Positions 45,227 through 54,906 of a DNA stretch of 64,000 nt are shown here, piece after piece (the stretch's first letter is position 1; each line of letters begins with the position of its first letter). Below the pieces are notes generated by a model. It searched no databases and had not been told where the DNA came from. It was given only the letters and a program-made list of their open reading frames with translations. The position numbers and the translations under genes are program-made. This DNA is from Terriglobia bacterium. Its GTDB lineage: Bacteria > Acidobacteriota > Terriglobia > UBA7540. The stretch is taken from contig JASHON010000169.1 of assembly GCA_030041095.1 (NCBI GenBank), positions 1 to 64,000 on the forward strand, written 5' to 3'.

Positions 45227-45928
45227 ATGAAGACGGCCGGCCCCGGGGCAGGCCGCCCCAACGTGCTGGCAGGCGCATTGCCCGTCTGCCTGGTGTGTGC
45301 GCTTGCTGGCCCAACCCTGGCTGCAGCTACGAAGACTCCGGAACAGCCACTCTACCTCGTTGCCCGCCGCGGTTTGCTGGACCCCTACTTTCGACATTCG
45401 GTAGTGCTGATGCTACCCCTCGACGCAGTGCCGATACCGGTGGTGGTGGGTATCATCATCAATCGTCCCACGCCACTCATGCTGCGGACGCTGTTCCCCT
45501 TCAACGTACGGCTCAAGCCGAGCGCCGCGGTTGCCTACTTCGGAGGGCCTGTAGACATTCGTGATGTCAGCATCTTCTATCGGTCAAACCACCCACCCGA
45601 TCATGCCATCCCCATTGGTCCGGGCGTTTATGCCTCTTTCGACGCAGCCGGAGTTGACAAGCTGCTGGCGGAAAAGCCGCAGGACGCAAGCCGGAGGGTG
45701 TTCCTCGGACGCGCTCAATGGTCGTCCGAGCAGCTTCGAGGCGAAATGCTTCGGGGCTCCTGGTACAGTATCCGCGCCGCAGGTAGCCTGATTTTCAGCA
45801 AGCAGGATTCAGACCAAGTGTGGCAGAGCTTGCTCGACCGGGCTCGCCCCGGTATGCTGGCAATCAAAGTGTCAGCCAACAACCGTCCAGAAACAATCCG
45901 GAGCGACCAGCGCTCGGCAAATCCTTAG
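45227..45928 (+). CDS. AlgH/YqgE-like protein with signal peptide
   Basis: A 233-residue protein of the UPF0301 family: LYLVARRGLLDPYFRHSVVLML, VGIIINRPTP, FGGPVDIRDVSIFYRS and RVFLGRAQWSSEQLRGEM are clear. Unlike typical YqgE proteins, it carries an N-terminal hydrophobic segment, LAGALPVCLVCALAGPTLAAA, that looks like a signal peptide with cleavage near residue 33. Export or membrane anchoring is thus likely. ATG 45227 is preferred; an upstream in-frame ATG at 45158 would hide the signal. Function is unknown in the family. Confidence 0.8.
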   Translation: MKTAGPGAGRPNVLAGALPVCLVCALAGPTLAAATKTPEQPLYLVARRGLLDPYFRHSVVLMLPLDAVPIPVVVGIIINRPTPLMLRTLFPFNVRLKPSAAVAYFGGPVDIRDVSIFYRSNHPPDHAIPIGPGVYASFDAAGVDKLLAEKPQDASRRVFLGRAQWSSEQLRGEMLRGSWYSIRAAGSLIFSKQDSDQVWQSLLDRARPGMLAIKVSANNRPETIRSDQRSANP

Positions 45929-45969
45929 AACTCCGCCCTCGCCGACAGCGTAGCCGCTGACAGCGGTTC

Positions 45970-47568
45970 CTACGCTCTCCTGCGCCGTCTGCCGAGCCGC
46001 GCTGGCGCCACGCTGGTTTCAGCGGCGGACCAGCGTCCTAGCCTGAACTCGCGGTGGAACTGATCGGAAATTGTGGTAAGCTCCACCGCCAGCATTCCAT
46101 TCGAATCGCAAGAAGTCCGCTCCTCAACTTCGCCAGCGCTGGTGTTCGCGACGCGCCTGACCGGCACCCCGGTCAGGCTGGCTTCGCTGCGCAGCGCAGG
46201 GTCAAACGGAAAGCGGATCTCGTCCCAGACTGTGATGTCTCCTTCGGGACGGCCGCCGCTGCCCAGCCGGGAGCATTCGAGATAGCGGTAATGGCCCACG
46301 TTATGGACTGGAAGGTATCGCCGGTTGATGGAAAGTGGCGGCTCGTCCGGGTTCGGTAACGTCAAGCCTTTCGCAAACAGCGGATCGAAAACGATCGTCT
46401 GTCCCCCTTCACCCTCCCTCCAGACGCCGAAGTAACGGGAGAACTGCTCTCGCAGGCGGTAGCCTGACTGAGCGTCGGCCTGGATGGCCAGCCCAATCGC
46501 GGTGGCTGAGCGCGTATAAGCTGACCGCCTGACTTTGCGCCCAAAAGTTTCGCGCAGCATGCGGCCGATCAGCGGCAGCTCACTCCCTCCCCCCGTCACA
46601 TAGAGCGCCTCCGGCGTCACGTCGCAATTTTCGCCCGGGCTGCGCGTGGTCAGGACTTCTCCAGCAATTCGGAGCGTTTCACCTACGAGCGGCCGGCAGG
46701 CGTCGTAGAACTTGGCTGCAGCCACGGAAATCTCGGGCCATGCCGGCCTCACAAGACCCAGGTCGATGGCGATTTGTCTCGTGTTCGGGTGCAGGCCTTC
46801 TTTTCGTCGCTGGCATTCCTCGTGGAGCTGAAACACCTCAGCTTGCTTCATGCCTTCACGTTCATCCTCGGATATGCCTGCCTCATCGAGTGCCAGCGAC
46901 GCCAGCAGCTCGTCAAAGTCATCGCCGCCGCAGGTTGCGTTGCCGGCCGATGCAATCACCGTGTGCTCGCCTCGCGTAAGTTCCACCAGAGAAGCGTCAA
47001 ACGTCCCTCCGCCCAGGTCGTAGACGAGCAGGCGAGCTCGTTCTTTTTTCTGAAATGGCGATCGCTGGCCGTGCGCGAACTCCATCGCCGCCGCCGAGGG
47101 CTCATTCAGCAGCCCCAGCACCTCAAAGCCGGCCGCCCGAAACGCTTCGACCGTAAGAAATCTCTGGTTGCTGTTGGCGTTGGCGGGCACGCCCAGCTCA
47201 ACCTCGAACCGTTCCTTCGAGGATGCTTCAAGGCTCGACTGTCCCATCAAGGCGGCGCGCAGGCTATTGGCCATGCCAAACAGCACGTCCGTAAGCGGAA
47301 ACGATTCGCCCGCCACTTCAATTCGCGTTTGCGGGCCGCCGGCCGCCAGCAGGCGCTTAATGGAGCGAACCACAGTCCAGCCTGCCTCTTCTTGCGCTTC
47401 CCATGCCTGCCAACCAAACAGCAGTTGCTCGTGCCGCACGGCCAGGAGCGGCGGGAACCAATCTCTGGACGTAGAATCCGGAGCATCGAAGGTCACAAGA
47501 GGATAGTTACCTCGGTCCGCGTGGGCCACCACAATGCGCGTAGTTCCAAAATCGATACCCAGCTTCAT
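45970..47568 (-). CDS. Hsp70-family protein lacking a lid domain
   Basis: A 532-residue protein. The nucleotide-binding domain has LGIDFGTTRIVVAHAD (residues 3-18), LNEPSAAAMEFA, VYDLGGGTFDASLVEL and YVTGGGSELPLIGRML. A shorter beta-rich C-terminal part (about 400-520) follows, without the helical lid of DnaK. Hydrophobic-peptide binding may differ from DnaK. No dnaJ or grpE lies nearby. It begins 43 bases after the GH92 gene stop on the same strand and could share its message. Confidence 0.87.
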   Translation of the reverse strand: MKLGIDFGTTRIVVAHADRGNYPLVTFDAPDSTSRDWFPPLLAVRHEQLLFGWQAWEAQEEAGWTVVRSIKRLLAAGGPQTRIEVAGESFPLTDVLFGMANSLRAALMGQSSLEASSKERFEVELGVPANANSNQRFLTVEAFRAAGFEVLGLLNEPSAAAMEFAHGQRSPFQKKERARLLVYDLGGGTFDASLVELTRGEHTVIASAGNATCGGDDFDELLASLALDEAGISEDEREGMKQAEVFQLHEECQRRKEGLHPNTRQIAIDLGLVRPAWPEISVAAAKFYDACRPLVGETLRIAGEVLTTRSPGENCDVTPEALYVTGGGSELPLIGRMLRETFGRKVRRSAYTRSATAIGLAIQADAQSGYRLREQFSRYFGVWREGEGGQTIVFDPLFAKGLTLPNPDEPPLSINRRYLPVHNVGHYRYLECSRLGSGGRPEGDITVWDEIRFPFDPALRSEASLTGVPVRRVANTSAGEVEERTSCDSNGMLAVELTTISDQFHREFRLGRWSAAETSVAPARLGRRRRRA

Positions 47569-47610
47569 GCTTCAACACACTCCCGATTTTTACCAGTATA
47601 TCAAGACGCC

Positions 47611-49953
47611 TTAGCGTGCTTCGCTCAACGAGGGCGGAGCATCTTCCGGCGCTGAGCCCCATGCCGTGTTTGGCTTCGTCCCGAGCACAAATCGCAGCGT
47701 GCCACCGGAGCTGAGATCATGAAGCGGTATCCAGTTCCGCGCATGGTTGTGACTGTCGAAGGTCACGCTTTGGATATAAGGCGTGCTTTCCGGATTGGAG
47801 GACGCTTCGATGGTCAACGCTTTTCCAGGATACGGAGCGCGCAAGGCCACCACAATTCGGCTGAATAGTGGACTGACGAGCTCGTAGGCCAGGCTCGCCG
47901 GATCCACCGTATAAATCCCCATCATGCTCAAAACCGCCCACGAAGACATTGCCCCGCAATCGTCGTTGCCCGGAATGCCGTCGGGTGCAGCGGTATAGTT
48001 CTCGCTCAGGACACGGCGGACGACGCGCTGCGTTTCCCAAGGCCTGCCGGAAAAATTGAACTCGAATGGCGCTTCCAGGTCGGTTTCGTTGTAAGGGTTG
48101 TAATACTGGCCGTACCAACCCGGTTTTGTATAGCTGAAGAACTTCGTCAGCCGGTTGTTGAAGCGGTTCACGCCTACCGCATGGATCAGCCACGCCATAT
48201 CCTGCGGCGCCAGCCATTGGTAATGCCAACCGGAACCTTCGATGAACCCGTGTTCTTCCACGACCGGATTAAAATTCGGCGCCCAGCTTCCGTCTGAATT
48301 TCGCGGACGGAAGTAGTGGTCCTGGGAGTCAAAAACATTGCGATAGTACAGGGCGCGCCGGTAAAAGGTCTTCGCTGCCTCGCTTTTCCCCAACACCTTC
48401 GCCAGTTGATAGAGAGAGCCATAGGCGATGCAATCTTCCTGGATCTGTGAAACGGAGCCGTATTGATCCTTGTCATTGGGAACGTAATGAATGTTGTTGA
48501 TCCAGTCGATCCCCTCCTCGCCTTGGTAGGGATGGCCGGGCGGCGGCGCCTCCGTCGCGTCCCGAAACATCCCGGCCCAAGCCGTCTTGATGTCAAAGCC
48601 GTGGAGTCCATCCAGCCACACCATGCATAACATAGTGGTCAGCGGACTCCCGGCCATCACATTCGTATAGAGATTGATTTGGGGCCAGCGGCCGATCCAG
48701 CCTCCTTGCTGGTACATCAGCACGACGGACTGTGCCATGTCTTCCAGACGCTTCGGCTCGATGAGCGCAAGCAGAGGGAGTTCGCTTCGATAGATGTCCC
48801 ATCCGGAATAGTTGCAATAGATGAGGTGGCCGGCGGCGACATGATGAACCTTGCGATCAAAGCCAAGATACCGCCCGTCGGAGTCGCTGAAAATGCTTGG
48901 CATCAGCAGGCTGTGATAAAGCGCGGTGTAAAACACGCGGCGTGCGCTGGCGCTGCCTCCAGAAACCCGAATGACGCTGAGCGCTCGATTCCACGCTGCG
49001 AAGGCATGGTGCCGTAATTCGTCAAAAGTTTTCCCGGCCGCTTCCACTTTCAGGTTGTTCTCCGCCCCCGCCAGGTCCACGTAGGAGATGCCCACCCTTG
49101 CAATGATGGTCCGCGGATGGGACGAGGCCGGCCAGCTTGCGTACGCGCCGATCCACTGTCCGTGCCTGGTTTCGAGGGCGTGACGGTTTCCCGCAGATAT
49201 TTTTCCGGGTCCCATCGGGATATCGCCATACCACGTTCCGAACGAAGAAAAGGGCTCGCTCAAGGTCATGACAAAGTACACCTTGTACCTTTGCCGGCTT
49301 CCGCAGAACGCGTGGTCTTCCACCCAGCCGGTCATTTCGCGATCGCCAACCACTTCAATCTCCGCCTGTTCCGTGTCATTGAGAGTGTGGCTGATAGGAA
49401 CCAGTAAGTTGGCCGTCTTGCCGGCCGGGAAAGTGAATCGCGCAACGCCGGTGCGGTCGGTTGCGGTGAGTTCTGTGTTAACGCCCCAGCGCGAAAGAAA
49501 AACCCGATAGTAACCGGGTGTCGCCGATTCCCGGGTGTGAGAATAAGGTGACTCAACGTCGCTGGCGCCCGTTAACACCGGTCCGGTCGTGGGAGTAAAG
49601 AACACATCACCTTCGTTGTCGCAGCCCGGACCGCTCATGTGCGTCATGCTGAATCCCTGGATCTCGTTCTGATAATAGTGGTAGCCATATCCGTAGCCTT
49701 CAGTGTCCGGGCTCAATTGCACCATCCCAAACGGAGTCACAGCCCCTGGAAAGAGATTGATGCTTCCGCCCGGCCCTTTTCCGGTGCCAATAAACGGACC
49801 GACAGCGTCCGCGGGCGCCGCGGGGTCTACCGCCTGCCTGGCCTGCGCGTCCGAAGCAGCGAACTGAGCGCACAGGCAAAACATCAGGCCGAACATGACT
49901 CCGGCAAAAGCCTTCCGAATCGTCGAGTCGAATGGTGCACGGAATCGATCCAT
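47611..49953 (-). CDS. Glycoside hydrolase family 92 (alpha-mannosidase-like), secreted
   Basis: A 780-residue enzyme with a signal peptide (AFAGVMFGLMFCLCAQFAASDAQA). GH92 marks are FIGTGKGPGGSINLFPGAVTPFGMVQLSPDT, FSMTHMSGPGCDNEGDVFFTP, the central RDATEAPPP-like region and GNDDCGAMSSWAVLSMMGIY, which holds the Asp pair proposed as catalytic base. GH92 enzymes are calcium-dependent exo-alpha-mannosidases (1,2-, 1,3- and others). CAGGAGGCGCAG precedes ATG. The C-terminal beta domain is complete. Confidence 0.92.
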   Translation of the reverse strand: MDRFRAPFDSTIRKAFAGVMFGLMFCLCAQFAASDAQARQAVDPAAPADAVGPFIGTGKGPGGSINLFPGAVTPFGMVQLSPDTEGYGYGYHYYQNEIQGFSMTHMSGPGCDNEGDVFFTPTTGPVLTGASDVESPYSHTRESATPGYYRVFLSRWGVNTELTATDRTGVARFTFPAGKTANLLVPISHTLNDTEQAEIEVVGDREMTGWVEDHAFCGSRQRYKVYFVMTLSEPFSSFGTWYGDIPMGPGKISAGNRHALETRHGQWIGAYASWPASSHPRTIIARVGISYVDLAGAENNLKVEAAGKTFDELRHHAFAAWNRALSVIRVSGGSASARRVFYTALYHSLLMPSIFSDSDGRYLGFDRKVHHVAAGHLIYCNYSGWDIYRSELPLLALIEPKRLEDMAQSVVLMYQQGGWIGRWPQINLYTNVMAGSPLTTMLCMVWLDGLHGFDIKTAWAGMFRDATEAPPPGHPYQGEEGIDWINNIHYVPNDKDQYGSVSQIQEDCIAYGSLYQLAKVLGKSEAAKTFYRRALYYRNVFDSQDHYFRPRNSDGSWAPNFNPVVEEHGFIEGSGWHYQWLAPQDMAWLIHAVGVNRFNNRLTKFFSYTKPGWYGQYYNPYNETDLEAPFEFNFSGRPWETQRVVRRVLSENYTAAPDGIPGNDDCGAMSSWAVLSMMGIYTVDPASLAYELVSPLFSRIVVALRAPYPGKALTIEASSNPESTPYIQSVTFDSHNHARNWIPLHDLSSGGTLRFVLGTKPNTAWGSAPEDAPPSLSEAR

Positions 49954-50116
49954 CTGCGCCTCCTGGAATCAATGCAACCCAACAACATACACCATTTCAG
50001 CGTAGCGCATCGGCGCCAAGTTCCTTCGCGCAATTTCTTTGAGCGATCTCCTCCCGAGAACCGTCCGGCGTTTTTCAGGAGCGTCAGCGGCTGCCTTCGG
50101 TGTAAAATTCCTTGCC

Positions 50117-51709
50117 GTGATCCTTCCTCTCACTCCGGTGCGCTTTAAGCGTCATGCGGCTCGAATTTTCGGCTCAAAGACGGGCGTGGTTTGCGGCGCC
50201 CTCCGCTTCACGTACCGCGAGTTCAGTGAGCGCTCGAACCGGCTGTCACACGCACTCCGCGAGCTCGGAGTTGTGGCCGGGGATCGAGTAGCCTTCCTCT
50301 CTTTCAATTGCCATCGCCTGCTCGAAGCTTACTACGGAGTGCCGCAGGCTTCGGCGGTACTCCTGCCGCTCAATATTCGCCTGAGCGCAGAAGAGCTGGC
50401 CTACATTTTGAAGGATGCGTCGCCGCGCGTGCTGTTTTTCGACCTCGATCACTCCGCTCTGGTAGAAAGTTTGCTCCAGCATGATGTGCGCTGCGCGGAG
50501 CTCGTTTGTCTTGACGGCGCTCCTCCAACCTGGGCGCGCAGCGAATGCTATGAGGAGCTGCTTTCGGCTGCCGATACGAGCGAGATCGAATATCAGAGCA
50601 TTGAGGAAAACGCGGTTGCCGAGCTGTTCTATACGAGCGGCACGACAGCTCATCCCAAAGGCGTGATGCTCACTCATCGTAATCTCTATCTCCACGCCTT
50701 CTCCGTAGCTGCCGCCTTGCGGCCCGCGGACGCGGACGTCGGGCTTTATACCGTTCCCCTTTTTCATGTGAATTCGTGGGGCATGCCGCATGTGCTCACC
50801 TTGGCGGGCGGACGCCACGTCATCCTGAAGAAATTCGATGCTGGCGAGACGCTGAGGCTGATTGAGCAGGAACGAGTGACGCGGCTGCAGATGGTGCCGG
50901 CCATGCTGATCGCTCTTCTCAACCATCCGCACTGCCAGCGGGCGGACCTTTCCAGCGTCAAAGAAGTGATGATGGGCGGCGCGCCGGCCAGCGAGGCGCT
51001 GGTGCGCCAGGCCCAAAAACGATTCGCCGGAAGCGTTGTGGTGGGCGGCTACGGGTTAACAGAAACTTCTCCCGTCGCAACCATTGCCTATCCGAAGGAT
51101 CATCTGCAGAATACTCCGGAAGAAGTGCGGTTGCGGCGCGCCGCCAGTGCGGGATTCCCCATCGCAGGTGTGGAAGTTCGGGTAGTCGATTTGATCGGAA
51201 AAGACGTGCCGGCGGATGGCAACACAGTCGGAGAGATTCTTGTCCGGGGCGACGGCGCAATGGCAGGCTATTGGAACCAACCGGAGGAGACGGCGCGCGT
51301 GCTCCGCGATGGCTGGCTCGCGACCGGAGACCTCGCTACCGTTGACGAAGAGGGATACATCCTCATTGTCGATCGTGCGAAAGATATGATTCTGAGCGGC
51401 GGTGAGAACATCGCCACAGCGCAGGTGGAGCGAGCCATTTACGATCATCCAGCCGTCCTTGAATGCGCCGTCATTGCCGTTCCCGACGATCGTTGGGGAG
51501 AAGTGCCGAAGGCTTTCGTGGTGCTCAAGCCGGGCGATCAGGTTTCGGAAGGCGAAATCCTGGCTCACTGCCGTGAGCATCTGGCAGGATATGAGGTTCC
51601 GAAGTCGGTTGAGTTTCGCGACGCTCTTCCCAAAGGCGGAACAGGCAAGATCCTGAAACGGGTTCTGCGCGAACCCTACTGGCAAGGGCGGGAGCGCAGG
51701 GTGCATTAA
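50117..51709 (+). CDS. AMP-forming acyl-CoA ligase
   Basis: A 530-residue ANL-superfamily enzyme. The AMP-binding core is LFYTSGTTAHPKGVMLTH (P-loop), then GYGLTETSPVA, the hinge GDLATVDEEGYILIVDRAKDMI and the catalytic Lys in GGTGKILKR. It activates a fatty or aromatic acid to its CoA ester in the cytosol. The family normally begins with IPLTPVRFL-like sequence, matched here by VILPLTPVRFKRHAARIFG, so I prefer GTG 50117 over an earlier TTG (50039). Substrate is not predictable. It is not in an obvious operon. Confidence 0.88.
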   Translation: MILPLTPVRFKRHAARIFGSKTGVVCGALRFTYREFSERSNRLSHALRELGVVAGDRVAFLSFNCHRLLEAYYGVPQASAVLLPLNIRLSAEELAYILKDASPRVLFFDLDHSALVESLLQHDVRCAELVCLDGAPPTWARSECYEELLSAADTSEIEYQSIEENAVAELFYTSGTTAHPKGVMLTHRNLYLHAFSVAAALRPADADVGLYTVPLFHVNSWGMPHVLTLAGGRHVILKKFDAGETLRLIEQERVTRLQMVPAMLIALLNHPHCQRADLSSVKEVMMGGAPASEALVRQAQKRFAGSVVVGGYGLTETSPVATIAYPKDHLQNTPEEVRLRRAASAGFPIAGVEVRVVDLIGKDVPADGNTVGEILVRGDGAMAGYWNQPEETARVLRDGWLATGDLATVDEEGYILIVDRAKDMILSGGENIATAQVERAIYDHPAVLECAVIAVPDDRWGEVPKAFVVLKPGDQVSEGEILAHCREHLAGYEVPKSVEFRDALPKGGTGKILKRVLREPYWQGRERRVH

Positions 51710-51804
51710 GAGACCTTCGCATCCCACGCCGAAGTGCAACCGATCCTAAGCCGGTGGAATCGAATACTAAGAGAGCCGTTCTTCATGCGCTGAGGAGATG
51801 ATGC

Positions 51805-52893
51805 ATGAAAGCCTGTTCCAAGAGTTCGGCTGTGATGGTGTGCGTTGCGGCAAGCCTGGTAATGGCAGCGTGCAGCAAATCCCCAAGCGCCCGCAATAAT
51901 GACGCCCGGATCGCCGAATCCATCCAAAGCCAGTTGGATCGCAACCCGCAGTGGAAGCCGCTTGCCATTACCGTCGCATCGAAAAATGGTATCGTCACAC
52001 TCAAGGGAACGGTCCAGGCCGGCTATCAGAAGCTCGCCATTGAAGATCTGGCGGATAAAACGCAAGGTGTTCTGCGCGTGCAAGATCAGCTACAGGTTGC
52101 GCCTCAACCTGCGGCGGCGCAGGCGGCCAACGCTCCTTTAGTCGTTCCCCGGGCGCAGTCCCGTTCCGAGGCTTTGAATGCTCCGCCTCAGAGTCACCGG
52201 CAATCGTCCCACACCGCTTCTGAGCGCTCGAGCTCGGTGGCAAATGAGAACCAATCCACTCGTGCGGTTGCAGAGAATAGCCCGCCGCCGGAAACACAGC
52301 CCCAGCCGGCATCGAGCTCTCAGCCTGCATCTTCCGCCCCTACTGAGGCGCCACCACCGCCTCCTCCTGTGAGCGTTACAATCCCTCGAGACTCCGTGAT
52401 CAGGGTGCGGATGATAGATTCCATCAGCTCTGAAACGGCCCGGCTCGGGCAGACCTACGCTGCAAGCATCCTGGCGCCTGTTGTGGTGCAAAACAAAATG
52501 GTGGTTCCGCAAGGCGCGTATGCCCGTGTTCGCGTGGTCGGCGTGGACAGCGCCGGCCACCTCGGAGGCCAACCCGAGCTAAGAGTGGAGCTGGTTGGAT
52601 TCACCGCTCACCACGAGAGCTATGACGTCAGAACGGATCCTTACGAGAAGATTGGAAAGTCTCGAGCAAAGACTACCGCTGAGCGAGTGGGCGGTGGCGC
52701 CGGACTCGGGGCACTGCTTGGCGCCGTCATAGGGCGCGGCAAAGGAGCGGCCATCGGCGCCGCCATTGGCGGAGCCGCCGGAACTGCGAGCGCAGAAGCC
52801 AATCACGGAGAGCCCGTAACCATCCCGTCTGAAGCGACCATTAATTTCGTGCTGAGAGCTCCGGTTACCGTTACCTGGAATTCCGGAGAATAG
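51805..52893 (+). CDS. BON-domain lipoprotein with glycine zipper
   Basis: A 362-residue protein with a lipobox (LVMAAC, Cys at about 23). A BON domain covers about residues 30-95 (ARIAESIQSQLDRN, VASKNGIVTLKGTVQ). A Pro/Ser/Ala linker runs to about 190, then a beta region (DSVIRVRMIDSISSETARLGQTY) and a glycine zipper (GGGAGLGALLGAVIGRGKGAAIGAAIGGAAG) near 295-330. It likely sits in the outer membrane or periplasm and binds lipid. The combination of domains is unusual. The DUF2088 gene follows by 16 bases. Confidence 0.83.
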   Translation: MKACSKSSAVMVCVAASLVMAACSKSPSARNNDARIAESIQSQLDRNPQWKPLAITVASKNGIVTLKGTVQAGYQKLAIEDLADKTQGVLRVQDQLQVAPQPAAAQAANAPLVVPRAQSRSEALNAPPQSHRQSSHTASERSSSVANENQSTRAVAENSPPPETQPQPASSSQPASSAPTEAPPPPPPVSVTIPRDSVIRVRMIDSISSETARLGQTYAASILAPVVVQNKMVVPQGAYARVRVVGVDSAGHLGGQPELRVELVGFTAHHESYDVRTDPYEKIGKSRAKTTAERVGGGAGLGALLGAVIGRGKGAAIGAAIGGAAGTASAEANHGEPVTIPSEATINFVLRAPVTVTWNSGE

Positions 52894-52909
52894 GTCTTCT
52901 AAGTCGGAA

Positions 52910-54217
52910 ATGCCCACGATCCCTGAAACGTTGATCCATACCCGGCAATCGCCGGCCCACCCATATGCCCGTTTCCGCCGGCTCGAGAGGGTCTCACCAA
53001 GCCTGCCTGCGGCGCCGGACGTAGAGACGGTCATCCGTCGCAGCCTGGACCACCTCGCGCTTCCGTCCGCAACCCTCGCGGGCCGCCGCATTGCCGTGGC
53101 GGCAGGAAGCCGGGGAATCGCCAGCTTGAAAGAGGTCGTGCGCGCAACCTGTGGGTGGCTGCGCGATCGAGGAGCTCATCCATTTGTCTTCCCGGCCATG
53201 GGCAGCCACGGTGGCTCAACGGCCCGAGGCCAGCGCGCCATCCTCGAATCGTACGGAATCACCGAAGCGTCGATCGGCTCATCCGTCGAGCCATCGATGG
53301 ACGTTGTGCGGGTGGGGCAGACGCCCGGAGGCATGGAAGTCTTTGTGGGACGCAACGCTTGGGCGTCCGACGGCATCGTGGTCATCAACCGGGTGAAGCC
53401 GCACACGAATTTTTCCGGAAAGGTTGAAAGCGGCATTCTTAAGATGATCGCCGTCGGACTTGGCAAGCGGAAAAGCGCAGCAGAAGTTCACCGGGCCGCG
53501 GTGAGCCGCGGAATGGAGCAGGCCATTCGTGAAGCGTCGGGATTCGTCCTCGAGTCCGGCAAAGTCCTGTTCGGCGTAGCGCTCGTCGAAAACGAATTTC
53601 ATGAGCTCTGCATGGCGCACGCGCTCCATGCCCGTGATCTTCCGGCCCGTGAGGAGGAGATCCTGATGCAGGCCCGGCAGTTTGTGCCGCGGATTCCATT
53701 TGCCAGCCTGCAATTGCTCGTTGTGGACGAGATCGGCAAGAACATCAGCGGGACGGGAATGGACGCCAAGGTGATCGGACGAAGCCGGTCAGTGGCCGGC
53801 CACGATGGCGTTCCGAAAATCGACCTTATTTACGTGCGCGATTTGACTGCGCCGAGTGAGGGCAACGCCGTCGGAGTGGGGTATGCAGATCTCATTCACG
53901 AACGCGTTCGGCAGAAAGCGGACCTCCAAAAGACTTATCTCAACGCACGCACATCTCTAAATTGGAACTCCGTACGCTTGCCCATGTCGCTGCCTTCGGA
54001 CCGCGAAGCGATGGACTTCGCCCTCGGTGTCGCCGGCGGTCCATTGCCGGCCGCGCAGCGGTGGATTTGGGTTCACAATACTCTCGAGCTGAACCGAATC
54101 GCCGTTTCCGAAATGCTGGCGCGGGAAGCAGCCTCGCTGGAGGGATGGAAACTCGCAGGTGAGGCCTTCGATCTCCGCTTCGATGACCGCGGAGACCTGA
54201 TTCCCTGTTTCTCCTGA
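52910..54217 (+). CDS. LarA/DUF2088-like protein (lactate racemase domain)
   Basis: A 435-residue protein of the lactate racemase N-terminal-domain family. Clear segments are AVAAGSRGIASLKEVV, FVFPAMGSHGGSTARGQ, DGIVVINRVKPHTNFSGKVESGILKM and LVVDEIGKNISGTGMDAK. His residues in the MGSHGG and KPHT motifs fit the LarA fold. The nickel-pincer biosynthesis genes larBCE are absent, so racemase activity is unproven. The stop overlaps the tsaB ATG by one base (TGATG), so translation is coupled. Confidence 0.85.
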   Translation: MPTIPETLIHTRQSPAHPYARFRRLERVSPSLPAAPDVETVIRRSLDHLALPSATLAGRRIAVAAGSRGIASLKEVVRATCGWLRDRGAHPFVFPAMGSHGGSTARGQRAILESYGITEASIGSSVEPSMDVVRVGQTPGGMEVFVGRNAWASDGIVVINRVKPHTNFSGKVESGILKMIAVGLGKRKSAAEVHRAAVSRGMEQAIREASGFVLESGKVLFGVALVENEFHELCMAHALHARDLPAREEEILMQARQFVPRIPFASLQLLVVDEIGKNISGTGMDAKVIGRSRSVAGHDGVPKIDLIYVRDLTAPSEGNAVGVGYADLIHERVRQKADLQKTYLNARTSLNWNSVRLPMSLPSDREAMDFALGVAGGPLPAAQRWIWVHNTLELNRIAVSEMLAREAASLEGWKLAGEAFDLRFDDRGDLIPCFS

Positions 54218-54906
54218 TGCATATCCTCGCGCTGGACACAACGCAAGAGCACGGTGGTGTGGGAATCTTTCGGGATTCGGAATGCCTCGCCGTCGCGCCG
54301 CATGAAAGCCCTCAAGATTATTCCAGGACGCTGTTTCGAGAGGTAGACGACGCTCTGAAAAAGGCCGGCATTCGCCTGGAGGACATCGGTCTGTACGCCG
54401 TGGCACAAGGTCCCGGATCGTTTACCGGGATTCGCGTCGGGATTTCTGCCGCGCTCGGCTGGCGCAGTACATTCCGGCGCGCTTTGCGGGGTGTGACTCT
54501 GTTCGACGCGATGATGGAGCAGGCGCAGCCGCGGACGCCCACTGCGCTCACTTTACTCAATGCGGGCCGTGGAGAGGTTTACTGCGCGCTGTTTCGCCGG
54601 CCGTCTTCCCACCTTGGCTATGTGCGGAATGGACAAGGTTTCCTCTTCAAGCCTCATGAACTGGCGAATTTTCTCGCGCCGGAGTTACAGGCCGGCGAAA
54701 CCCTCACCTGTATTGCATTGGACGTGGATGATGTCGCGCGCTCGTTCCAGGCCGTGATTCCTCCGGCCTGCCAGTGGCAATGCTTGAAAAGCTTTCTCGT
54801 CCCTCCCATCGCGCGTGTGGCCCTGCGATCTTTCCAGCAGGAGGGATCGCAGCAGGAAATCGATGCCTATTATATCCGCCGTCCCGACGCGGAATTGCAC
54901 TCGTAA
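54217..54906 (+). CDS. tsaB: tRNA threonylcarbamoyladenosine biosynthesis protein TsaB
   Basis: A 229-residue protein of the ASKHA fold. MHILALDTTQEHGGVGIF (1-18), YAVAQGPGSFTGIRVGISAALGW (64-86) and TLLNAGRGEVYCALF (about 112) are TsaB signatures. It assists TsaD in t6A37 formation. The start is in TGATG with the upstream gene. Its 3' end overlaps the end of the convergent glcF gene by 37 bases. Confidence 0.92.
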   Translation: MHILALDTTQEHGGVGIFRDSECLAVAPHESPQDYSRTLFREVDDALKKAGIRLEDIGLYAVAQGPGSFTGIRVGISAALGWRSTFRRALRGVTLFDAMMEQAQPRTPTALTLLNAGRGEVYCALFRRPSSHLGYVRNGQGFLFKPHELANFLAPELQAGETLTCIALDVDDVARSFQAVIPPACQWQCLKSFLVPPIARVALRSFQQEGSQQEIDAYYIRRPDAELHS

